Assembly: GCA_964007475.1 (NCBI GenBank)
Contig: OZ023274.1
Coordinates: 54,145,678 to 54,209,677, forward strand
DNA from: Hybos culiciformis
Lineage: Eukaryota; Arthropoda; Insecta; Diptera; Hybotidae
Length of the DNA: 64,000 nt
Direction of reading: 5' to 3'
The translations under genes and the position numbers were made by a program. This document shows positions 1 through 11,500 of the stretch, in pieces. Numbering within the stretch: the first letter of the stretch is position 1; each line of letters opens with the position of its first letter. The notes under the pieces are model-generated. The model was not told where the DNA came from, did no database searches, and worked only from the letters and a program-made list of their open reading frames with translations.

Positions 1-1617
1 TGTATATTACATTATGTAAAAAATTGTAAAAATAGAAAAAAAAAAATTTATTAATCGATGATATTTAGAATTTTATTTTGTAAAAAAGCTTTGAAAAATT
101 AGGAAATTTTTTAGAAATAATATTTTAATTTAAACATTAGATATTATTGAACACTATAGGCAACATAATATACAATAATAGATTGCCAATTTTTAAATCA
201 GAATAAAAGATTATAGAATTCAGTTTTTAAAATTTTGTGTCACTCAAAATATTAATATCAAAAATTGACTTACGACTTTGACAATTTATATACAGACACA
301 GAAATCAATGATTAAAAATGAAGAGAAATATTTAGTCGTTAGATAGATTAAAATATTGCCTGAACCATATCGAATTTTTCATGATAAGGATTCAACATGA
401 TAAGGAGGTCTTATTATTATCGAAATAATCAAGAGTCAATTGTGAATAAAAAATTACGAAAACCTTAAAAAATTGTTTTCACCCAAATTTCACCTAGCTT
501 TAGAAAAGTTCGACTATGTTATCGCCAATTTTTTGAAATATAAAGTTCAATTTTATTTAAAGTAAATTATAATCCTTGATACAAACAAATCTGTGAAATA
601 TTTTAAAATCAAGAAACTAATTCTTAATTGAAGAAAATTTTAACTTTAAAGCAAAAATTTGTTCAAAATATTTAAAAATATTTTTTGATTCGGAATGTAT
701 TCAACACATTCAATCTTAATGTCATAATTTAGGAAAATTTTTAATTTTTATTATTTTCTTCTGAATTCAAACAAAGTATATTAAGTAAACATTTTTTGAA
801 TCAAATTTAAATTACAATAATTAAATTGTGTGACTAATTTTTATGAATTTGTCTAAATGACCCGCACAAATCACATATAATAATAAAATATAAATATCAC
901 ATTAATAAATATAATATAGATTTTAATATCTACAGATTTTATTTTTATTATGTTGTACATTAACATTTGTACATACATATATATACATAATATTATATTA
1001 TTTGTGTACAAAGTAATTTTTGAATAAAAAAAAAAAGAAAAAAGAAATTATTATAATTTAATTTGATTCAATCAAAAATCATAAATTTAACAAATATGTA
1101 ATATGTTGAATACACATTAATACTAGCTACCATTATAATAAAATAATTTTTCATAAATTTTATGGTATAGAACATAAATATATATAGATGCCACGATGTT
1201 TTATGTTTATATAATTTATTTCAAAGAATTTTTTTTATTTTTTTTGATAGAAAATCAAGAAATTTTTTGATTGATTTTCCATTATATTTAACTATACTAT
1301 ATATTGAATATTTGATAAAAATTTACAATATTTTATTTTTTTTTAATAAAAGACGTATGTAAACATTACATCATGTAAAATTTGGTATTAGATATACTAA
1401 ACATAACACTATGTATTATATTTAATGTACTAACATGTAAGTATGTAATACATATTTGTACATGATTTAAAAAAGTCAAAAAGATATTTTGTATACAGAT
1501 TTCAGCCTTTAAAAATTGTACGCATCGCATACATTTTTGTGTTTGATGAAATTACAAATTTTAAGATGTTTTCGTAAATATGGAAATTTCTTAACGGAAT
1601 ACGATGTTATGCTTTAA
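1..1617. other. A+T-rich DNA, no gene seen
   Basis: Homopolymer-rich A+T sequence with stops throughout all frames. I see no splice-bounded open stretch, RNA gene or repeat structure here. Confidence 0.6.
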
Positions 1618-1919
1618 TAATATTTGATTCCCGGACAGTTGCCCAAATGACATTTGACAATCTGACATTTGCCCACGGACATTTGCCAATCTGACATTTG
1701 ACCTATTTTTGGGTTTAACAAAACTTATACTCAGCTAAAAAAAAATTTTTTTTTTGAAAAAATTTACCTATAAATTTGGAAATAAATTTGTTTCAATTTG
1801 GAAAAGGTGTGAAAAGGAACGGGGGACTCAAATATCGGATTGGCAAATGTCAGAATGTCAAATGTCCGTGGGCAAATGTCAGATTGTCAAATGTCATTTG
1901 GGCCCCCCTAATATTTGAT
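1618..1919. mobile_element. MITE-like inverted-repeat element with 11-bp target duplication
   Basis: An element of about 280 bp (1629-1908) is bounded by the direct repeat TAATATTTGAT at 1618-1628 and 1909-1919. Its ends are inverted repeats of about 60 bp (about 1640-1702 and 1836-1903): the left arm reads GCCCAAATGACATTTGAC and continues, and the right arm is nearly its exact reverse complement. Both arms are built from a repeated module close to TGACATTTGCC. The outermost bases of the two ends differ (left TCCCGGACAG, right GGGGGG when reversed). No transposase is present, so it is non-autonomous. An 8-11 bp duplication is typical of Mutator-like elements in general, so that family is the first guess but is not proven. 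An 83-codon open frame over the right half is a by-product of the repeat. Confidence 0.8.
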
Positions 1920-3046
1920 GTTGGCAACATTTTTGACAGTATCAATATTTTTCAAAATTATGTTTTTTATTGGAAAGATAAAAAAGAGATAAAATTCAGG
2001 ACAGTCCCTTTAGAGTACGCTCTGTAAAAATATTTCATTTATAGATCCCTCATTTGCAGAAGAGTTTTTCAGGGTACAATGTTAAATGATTTTTTAATCA
2101 AAATCTCAAACATAAGTTAAAAAATCACATTATATTTATTATAAATTTTTCTACTGACCATCTTGACAGATGCTCGCTAATTCCAAAAATTAATGCCGCC
2201 TTTTAATTCAAAACAAAAAAAATTAATTATTAATTCATTTATTACGACAAAGGGTACAGGGTTTTTTAAGTGAAAAAAAGAAAAAAAACCTTAACAAATC
2301 TATATTATATATAGGCAGTCAGAAGCTTTATGAATTTATGATGGGGGTAATTAAAATCATTATGAATTAAATTTATGTTAAACGAAAAAAAACAAAAAAT
2401 TAAATTAAAAATAAATTATGTCATTTAAATTTTTCATTACAAAAAAAAAAGAAAAATGTTGAGTAGAAGAAAATTGAGGCAGAAAAACAAAAAAAAAAAA
2501 TAATGAATTTAATGAATTTTTATTAATAAATTGCTTAATTTTTTTTTTCATTCATTTATGTAACAAAAAAATATTTTTCCAGTCAGATTCAAGATAAAAA
2601 TATTATTAATTTAAAAAAAAAAATATACATGTCTATATTTTGGGCCAAAAAAAAAAACCTTCAAGAAAAATTATTATTTTATCAATTAACAACAATGGTT
2701 TGTCTTGTTCTTTACACATCCAGTGCGACAAGATAATCAAATTCACTTTAAAAATAAAATTCTTAAAAAAAAAGAAAAATTCAAAATTCAGAATATTTTA
2801 TGATTATTTATAGGATTTTTTTTTTTTTGTTAAATAAATTCGGAAATTCAGTAGGTTAAAATAAAAATAAATATATAAGACTAAACATAATTAAAAAAAA
2901 AATATAAAAAGATAAAATAGTCTTGATTGTTTTTCGACCTTTTAAATTTTTCGAATTTTAAATTTCATTGAGGGTTAATTTTTTCATCGAGGTTTGCAGC
3001 ATTGAGAATACACGTCATTATGATAAAAAAAATTCAAATCTTACAG
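1920..3046. other. A+T-rich DNA, no gene seen
   Basis: Mostly A and T runs. The last 70 bases lead into the acceptor-like sequence TCTTACAG at 3039-3046. No upstream partner exon could be recognised with confidence. Confidence 0.5.
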
Positions 3047-3248
3047 CTATGCATTGATGCATTCAGAGCTGCGGCCTGTATCTTTGAGGATCATAAAGTA
3101 TAATAGTAAAGCAAAGAGATTTCATTTTCTCAACATTTTTTAATTAAAATAATTTGTGTTTTCTAGAATTCTAATAAGGAACTCTGCTGACTTTGGGATT
3201 ACAAATGAAATCCCAGAATTTCGAGGAGAAATATTTGAGAGCTCGTGA
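3047..3248 (+). CDS. putative terminal exons of an unidentified upstream gene
   Basis: This is a local island of near-normal base composition. It can be read as an exon at 3047-3097 (after CTTACAG), a 69-nt intron at 3098-3166 (starting GTATAA, ending GTTTTCTAG, with a branch-like TCTCAAC), and an exon from 3167. Two spliced frames are open. One starts at 3048, ends at TGA 3246-3248 and reads as a tail ending NEIPEFRGEIFESS. The other starts at 3047, gives AFRAAACIFEDHK and stops at 3188-3190. A third frame and the minus strand are also partly open, so the true frame is undecided. The intron length fits fly introns. I recognise no family. It could also be a degenerate gene piece or conserved non-coding DNA. 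Confidence 0.3.
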
Positions 3249-6200
3249 AGTACAGTTCCACTACTTTAGCCAAAATGACTGCGTAATTATTAATGAGGGT
3301 ACACTACATGGATTAACAAAGAATTTAAAATTCACAACAAAAATTAATTTTTATTACAATAATATATTAAATATTTTTTCTGTAGAGCATAATATACATA
3401 TTAAATTTTAAATAATATTTAATTATTCTTTGCACAAATTTAGTTAATTTGTAACAATATGTTGTAATTGCAATTTAAATACTTTCTTGCTCTTCAGTAC
3501 TATAAAAGAGTGTGTGTAGTTAATATGTTTTATTAAAATTGAAAAAATATATATATTTTTGTACAATTGAGTATTAAGTGGAGTTCTCTTAGATTTTTAT
3601 TTAAGGTTTCAAGTTTTTATTTTTATGAAATTCATGTATTTATTTCGATACGAATACGCAGAGTTTCATAACGTGGAATGAAAGAGGAGTGTAGAAAAAT
3701 TATTTAATTAGTTTTTGAGCCGAATATCTTTCCTTTGGAATAACCAAAATAAAACACAGCGAAACTAGAGTCCGCTCTGTGCGATTACATTATTGCTGTG
3801 ACTATGTAACATATTATTTTGTTTAAAAGTATTTTTCAATCTTTTATCTAGTTTAATTTTATGAAAAAAGTTCTTAATATTCGTATTTCTATCTTCATCA
3901 ATCATATATTTTGAGAATTTTTTTTTCAAAAAATTCAAAAGTATTTGCCTTTAAAAATGCATTCCGACTATAAAATCGTTTTTTTCTTTATTGAGGTTAA
4001 AAGGGACAACAATTCACTGTCAAACTTTCAAATAGATGTATATATATAAAAAAATGCAAAAGAAAAAGAAAATGATACACAATAGAAAAAATTGTGAAAG
4101 AAAATTACAATTTTTTTTTTCCATTTTATTTTATTTTAATTTTTGTTCATAAATGAAATATACAGGAAGTTAAGACTAACTGACCGGAAACTCACATTCC
4201 ATTTTTAGTTCAAGTGTCCCCATATCGAAGTGAAGAATTTATGTTATCAACTATTATACTTTACTTACTATATACATATACACACACTCATTTATGTTAT
4301 AAAAATAATTATATTGATAAAAATCGAAAATATAAAAGAAAAATTTTTTTATTCTCAGTCATTCTCATATAGTTTTTTTTTTGTACTTAACATACTTCAG
4401 AAAGATTATTCATTATATCAATTCAGTAAAGAATATATGTAATTTTGTTTTTTGCACTTTAAAAATAAAAATTGGATTTAAAAAAAAAAAAAACAAAAAA
4501 GAAGAGGATATATCTTTAATTGAAATTGTGAAAAGTTTGAAGAGTAGTTGTAGGTGTAGGGAATATAAATAATACTGCATCCTGGAAAAGTTTTGAATTT
4601 GAATGCAATTAGATCTTAAATTGAAGATTATTATCAAATCCATATACTATAGATTTTAGAATATAAGCTAAAACGAAGTGTGTTGAATGAAATTTAAATT
4701 TTGTGCTTTATATATGCTTTATATGCTTTATGTATGTTTTATATATTTTAAACATTTTTTAGTGTACCTACCTAATTTTTTTTTCGTTAACGAAACATTT
4801 ACCAAATCTCTAATACCATTGAAAAAAACTTTGTATGTCCCTAAACTTAAAATTTTTGCTTTTTGCTTTGTCGCAGGTCTAGTCGTGGTAAATTTCACTC
4901 TAGGGGCTTGCTGAACTTATTTATTTTTGACATTTCTCAACATAATATTCTTCAATCTTAAATTTCTTCAAGTTTAACGTGATTCCATTCAGAATATTAT
5001 GTATTTGGATTAATTTTGAATTGAGATGTCAATTTTTGCTTGTACTTATACTTTAACTAAAACAAACATTAAAAAAAAATAAAAAATTAAGGGTTCAGTT
5101 TACAATTTTATTTATACGGACATAATGATTTGTTAAAAAAAAAGGAAAATCTGACAAAAAAATAAAAAGCTTGCCATATGGTAATAATTTAATTCAAGGA
5201 AAATATTATATATATACAAAATTTTAAATGTCATATTTTTAAAGTACCTATTTTTCCATTAAATTAACATAATAACCGAAATAATTGCACAAAAAATTGA
5301 GAAATAATGATTTAACTATACATATATATATTTGCAAAAAGAAATTTGATCCTTTTCGTCCTTTTTTTTTTAATATGTATAAAATCAAAAAAAAAAAATT
5401 ATTTCATCTCTTTTGAAAAAAAAAAATTAAAATTAAATGAACAATAAAGGGGTCGCAATGGTCAAGTTCCTGATGGAAACTTTGATTTTGTTATGTGAGT
5501 CATGCTCATTTTCTCACCCCGAAAAAATTTGCATTGTACATAAAATTTATACATAATGTGTACAGTAGTGTTCACACAAAAATCGAAAAATTACTCCCCA
5601 TTTTAATTCAAAATATTTATCGAGTTTTTGAAATTTTAGCTTAATTTAAACTCGAAAAAGAAAAATTTCCCTAAAATGGAAAAATAATTTTTCATTTTGT
5701 GTCTGTGTATAGAAAATGATAAAAGTGCCTAGAAAACCTTCTTTTTTTCATCAGAGAAAAATTAAAATACATACAGAAGATTGAAATTTGAGAAAATAAG
5801 GAAAAAGGAAAAACTTTTTCGTTTTTCTAATTTAAGAAAATAAATAAATAAATATAAAAGTGAAGAAGGGTGGAAATAATTTAAACATGAGAATAAAATG
5901 CAAATTATTTGAATAATATGAATTTTATTTTAAACTTTTATAAGTCATCATCAACCTTACAAAATATATGACAAGATTTAAGTTTAAAGTTTTCCGTTTA
6001 TTTTATTTTTGAAAATACAGTTCTTAGACTACATATTATCCTTAAATACTGCACTTATATCGCAATTCTCTCCTCAAAAATTTAAAAATATGAGCGAAAA
6101 ATTAATTAAGCTTGAGAAACTCTGTGAACAGTTTAATTCAACTCAAAGGGCAGAAACTCAAAATTTTCTAGAAATTTAATAAAAAAAGACAATTTTTTTT

Positions 6201-8161
6201 CTATATTATTTTATAACTTGTTTGATTTCATCTTTTAAAACTATTTTACCAGCATTAAGTAAAAAGAAAAAAATGTTTTTCTATAATTTCTTGAATAAAT
6301 ATTGAATTTTCTATTTTTTTTTGCTTTTTTTCATTGTGTATTTTAAGGATGCAAAAGCTTATCATCCACTTAAAAAAAAAATAAATAAAAATTCTCTATC
6401 CTTCCTTAACTTTGAAAAACTCTCCAAATTTTTGTGAACATATATTAGTACACAAAAGCTTTTTCTCTCCCACTCAATATAACAAAAAAAAATAAAAATC
6501 TATAATTAAAAGTTTTTCTAAGAAGCCAAGTTCAACAAGGAGCCGATTTTATGTGTACTGTAAAATACATAAAAAAAAAAAAAAATATGCTTTTTTTGTT
6601 CGTGTTTTTTTTTTATGTTCTGAAAAAAGGACCGGCGGCCGCACCCTCGTTGCTTAGCAACGATTTTATATTTCATATTATTTTCTGTGTACATAATTTT
6701 AGTTTGAAAAATATATACATCTATATGTATGATATATATTTTTTTATGTACAAAATATTTTATTGTTTAACAACCGTAGAGATGTACATATATATAATAC
6801 ATATTTAATATGTTATACATAAAAATTAAAAGCATAAAAAAAAATTTTTTTTTCTTTTTTTTTTGTGTTGGCGGTAGCTCAGTTTAAAATAATATAAATA
6901 TTTTTTGCAAGTTTACCGTTATTGTGTTAGGTTTATATTTTCTCGACCAAAAGAAAAAAAAAAAAAACAAAAAAATTAAATGAAAAGATTCATCTTGAAG
7001 ATATTTTTCTTTTTCTGAAAATCTGTTTTTTTTGGTATAAATTTGATATAAGTTATAAAAATTTCTTAGGATAGGTACAGTGAAAAGTCCTTTTTAATTT
7101 TATTTTTTTTAATTATTTCCAATTCAGAGCGGACAGGGAACCAAATGTCAATTTTGAATTATTGAAATTTTACTTAGTTAATGACAAGGTTAACATTTTG
7201 ATAATTTGTGCATTTTTTTTTTTAGGTTTTAAAAAATTTCATCTTGATTACTGACTGACTATGGATATTATACCATTACTATCCTGGTTCCTAAATCACT
7301 AAAGTTTTACACTTAAACATACTATGTTCTAAAGGTTTTTGTAGGGCTAAACTAAACTTGCTTTAACCCCGCAAGAAGTTTATATTGAATTCAATACAAG
7401 TTTGATTCGGGCGACAATTATTGTAATTCAAAATGGACTTTTATACAAGAAATTCTGAAATTGAATATCTAATCGATAAAAATTTTTGGTAATCATTGTA
7501 AAGTCGTCATTTTGAGTCAATTATAAATATAAACTTAAGTGGTGGTTGCACCATCATTGCATCTTCTATATACATATAAAATGAATTTTTTTCTTTAATT
7601 TTGTATATAAATTAAATTTTTTCCTTATTTTGTGATTTATATAAATTTTTTGTTTTTCGTATATATGTAGGTAGGTACATAATAAAAAAATTTCACATTT
7701 TAAGTATGTACAGTATGTGTGCTGTGCATATAGGTATATATTACAAACATACATATATTTATACTTTTTATTTTGAAAATAAAAAATAAAATATATTTAT
7801 TAATGTAGGTTTGGGTTTTTATCGCAAAATGATGAGGATATGCGTCTTAACAAATTTTTGATTTTATTTTTTATTTTTTTCGTCAAAGAATTTATAATTT
7901 AATAAGTTAAAAGGAAATGGCATTAAATTGGATATAAAAGATGCCATATATAAGAAAGACAAATATTGCATTTATTTAATTTTTTTTTTTTTTTGACATT
8001 TTCCAAAGTTGTTAACATTTTTGTTTTATCTTTCTGTTGTTGTGAATTTTAATTTTGTTTTGGCTTTGTTCTGGTTTGCATAAGCTAAGGAGTTACATTA
8101 AGCTTAAGGATTATTATCGTTCAATGACCAATGTATGGTAACGAAAAAGGAACTAAGCCTC
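3249..8161. other. gene-poor A+T-rich flank
   Basis: Long A/T runs and ATA-rich low-complexity DNA. The short open frames here are lysine/phenylalanine/isoleucine-rich products of composition. The only compositional outlier is the GC patch near 6630-6663, listed separately. Confidence 0.55.
6630..6663. promoter_or_regulatory. GC-rich patch with RFX X-box-like palindrome
   Basis: In otherwise A+T-rich DNA, 6630-6648 contains GCGGCCGC (6635-6642). It is followed by GTTGCTTAGCAAC (6649-6661), a perfect palindrome with 6-bp arms TCGTTGC/GCAACGA extended to 6648-6663. The RFX-family X-box consensus is a GTTRCC-type half-site with an inverted partner separated by 1-3 bases, which this matches closely. 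RFX factors in flies act in ciliated sensory neurons. Whether this site belongs to fax, about 14 kb downstream, or to another gene is unknown. Confidence 0.4.
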
Positions 8162-8526
8162 TTAGGGACTGTTCACATATTACGTAACGCTTTTTTTGCC
8201 GTTTTTTAACCCCCCCCCCCCCCATAGTAACAGATCGTAACAAATTCCGAAGACCCACCTCCCCCAGAAGAATAACGTAACAAAAGTTAAACACTTTTTA
8301 AATTACTTTTTGAACAATTTTTTTATTCGAATAAACAAAACAAAATTCATTATAACTTAAGTTTTTTTTTGCGTGCATTAATATTATATTTAGTGTAATT
8401 TTTTTTATAAAAAGGAGGAAATTTGGTTACATAACATTTTTATAAACACCCCCCGCCGTAACAAACCGTAACAAATTTTCAAACCCCCCCCCCGAGCCCG
8501 TTACGTAATTTGTGAACAGCCCCTTA
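8162..8526. mobile_element. PIF/Harbinger-like MITE
   Basis: An element of 359 bp (8165-8523) has inverted ends of about 26 bp. The left end begins GGGACTGTTCACATATTACG and the right end, reversed, begins GGGGCTGTTCACAAATTACG. It is flanked by TTA at 8162-8164 and 8524-8526, matching the 3-bp TWA duplications of PIF/Harbinger transposons, whose ends also typically start with G runs. Internally, C runs (8211-8223, 8483-8493) and repeated CGTAACAAA motifs lie near both ends. There is no coding capacity, so it is non-autonomous. Confidence 0.75.
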
Positions 8527-11500
8527 TGCAATATGCTAGTTGTTCAACATTGGATAAATAACTGAAGATAAGATATTGAGGATGCAATGAAGTTCTTAAT
8601 TGATTCCATGTCTCTCATAAAAAACGATACTATGCTATTATTACATGAAATCTTGTTGTTAACTTAAAAATTATCCCTCCTGGTCGGATTAATATTTAAA
8701 ATATTTTGTTTTAGTACTTTATTTTTATTTTTTTGTTAAAATACTTTGATTACTGTGTCAATGTTGTTCTGCCAACGTTATTATTTTGTTATAATACTAT
8801 ATTATGTTTTATTTATTTTCAATGTAACATATAACAACATAAAAATTTATTTCTGTTAATATGTCAATTTTTAATCAGGAAAACACTCTTAAAACAATAA
8901 TGTTGTTGCCAAGTTTCCAGTTTTTGCAAATTTCCATTTTGCAATTAAGTTAAATTCTTAAAAATTATTTCAATGTATTTTAACTATTTTATTATACACA
9001 GTTTGTATTCACATTAAATCATATTTATGATTCTTTAAGGGAATATATATTCAAGTATTAAGTCGTTTTCTAATAATATATATAATTATGTATTATATTT
9101 TCTGATATGTACAGTTGAAAGCTAATACAATGGGGATGAGTAAATAGAAAAATTATTCAATCAACGATGTGATAACAAAGGTTTTACACAGAAGCTCATG
9201 GGTAATTCCCAGGAAATTTAATCTAAAAAAGCATGAAGTGGAAGTTAAATTTTTATTTAAGTTGGTCAACTTCAATTTTTTCCACCAATTGGACCATTCA
9301 AATGATTGTTCTTTCATTTCATCTCCTAAAACTAAAGAAAATGCAAAAAATATTTACAACATTTCATGTTTGAAAAACCAATTTTAAATTTTTTTATATA
9401 AATTCAGTACAATGCACTTGAAATTTTCGCACATTTAATGAAAATTTTTTATTCAGCTATAAGGAATAATAATAATGAAAAAAAAGAAAAAATCACTATA
9501 AGTATGAATTGCCTAAAAAAAAAAATAAAACAAAAAAAATAACAAATTTATTAAAGCAGAAATTTAATCCATTTTGACGATTGTTTAATAATTCCCGCAA
9601 AAAAAAAAAAAAACGAAAATTAAAAATAATTCTGATGGATTTTCGCAAAAAAAAGGGTTAAATTTGTATTAAAATTAATTTTAAATAAAATCCATGTTAA
9701 TGAATTTAATGCAAAATCGATTAAAATAATCGAAATTTGAATTGCAGCCGCATATTGTTTTGTAAAGTCACATAAATAAGTATTTTTTGTACTTTTCGAA
9801 TGATGCAACAATTTATCAGTTCGCGCATCAAAAACGCAATTCATTATACAGATACAAGATAAATGTAAATGCAATATTATATCCTGCTTTGCATTTTCAA
9901 TGAAGATTTATGACAATCACATAGACACAATTCAAAGTCTACATTGAATCACGTTTTTGAAAAAAAATCAAAACTTATAACTTGATTGTTGTAACAAAAA
10001 GAAAATAAAAATATACATATATTTTAAAATTGAAACAAGGACAAAAGGAAATTCTCTGAACATAAAAATTACTCATTATTGTTGCACCGCTTTTTTTTTT
10101 AGTTTTATTTTTAATGAATTGCAAATTTAATCGATATTTCTTGTATCTTGCGGCAAAAATATATATATATTTTTTTTTCAAAAATTTACTGAAATCGAAA
10201 ACTTTATTAAAAATAGAACAGAAAATTTGCATACTTATATGAATTTTTTTTTAGAATTCAAAGAAAATTAAATTTAACAAAATAGGTAAATATGTATAAT
10301 GTAAAGTTTATATGTACATATGTATAGTTTCTATTTTGAAAATGTTCTAAATTTAATTTTAGAATTTTTTAATTAATATATATTTAGTTTTTTTGACTAA
10401 AAACATGACATTTTAAAGTAATTTTAAATTTTATCCTAATTTATGTAAAAATCCTGTTTTATAGAATATCAAACTATCAATAATAGAAGGACTTCCTATG
10501 ACTATATAGAACAAATCTATTAAACTTCATATCGACAACTTATAGACTCGACTTACTTTGAACTCATCAAAAATTTCTTAACAAAATTAATTTCTCATTT
10601 ATAAATGGTGTAATTTTATATTTTCATTCTTTTTGTAATTGAATTATTTTCTTTCTTTTACATTGAAACTGTTGTTAATTATAAATGTTAACTACTAGAA
10701 AATGTAATTTTACTTAACGATTCAACGTTGTTATCACTATAATATAGAGTTAGAATTAAATTATTTAATTTTTTTTTCATGTATAAAAATATTATAAAGA
10801 TGTTAAGGAAGCAAAAAACTGCTGCTCTAAAGAATAAATAATTATGGGATAGAAAAGAAAATAATTTAATTATGATGACAGTGTTTGCGTTTCTTTATAA
10901 GTTATGCAGCCACATTTTATTTTTATAAAATTAAAAAAAGGATATGAGTTGAATTTTATTTTCCTCAGAAACAAATTACAAGGATATTTTAACAAATAAT
11001 TTAATTAATTATTTCATAATGATATTTTAGCGCTAATTTTACACTTTATGTCCAGAAATTAGGACATTAAGTAATTTCCTCAAAATTTTTGATAAAACGC
11101 ATATTTCTGAGTAATTTAAATCATGCTTCATCATTGCGAATATATTATTTTGTTGGAAATGCGGGAACAGAAAGTATATTCATGTTCCTCAGTTAAAGGA
11201 TACGATTTATTTTGCTTTAAAATGCATATAAGATAATTTCATGAAGTTCTGAAGGCCTGAAATAACATAAATCCTAATCAAACTGTGTTTCATATCCTTC
11301 TATTACGCCGATTATGTCATATGTAAAATGTCGTTTGCAATCAATTTATAACCGGTTATCAAATTTTTAGATTGACGCAAATAATGTTTTTGTTTTCTTC
11401 AAAAATTAAATGCATTTTATTTTTGTTTTTATTCAATTTATGATTGTAAGATTTAAATGTATATAAATTAAATTTTTTGATTTTTATGAAACGTGACTAT

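Noticed and set aside
1776..2027. 83-codon plus-strand open frame
   Set aside because: Covers the right arm of the 1618-1919 inverted-repeat element and its flank; composition by-product.
9169..9387. 72-codon plus-strand open frame
   Set aside because: Some protein-like text, but no splice context, no recognisable domain and stop-poor by chance.
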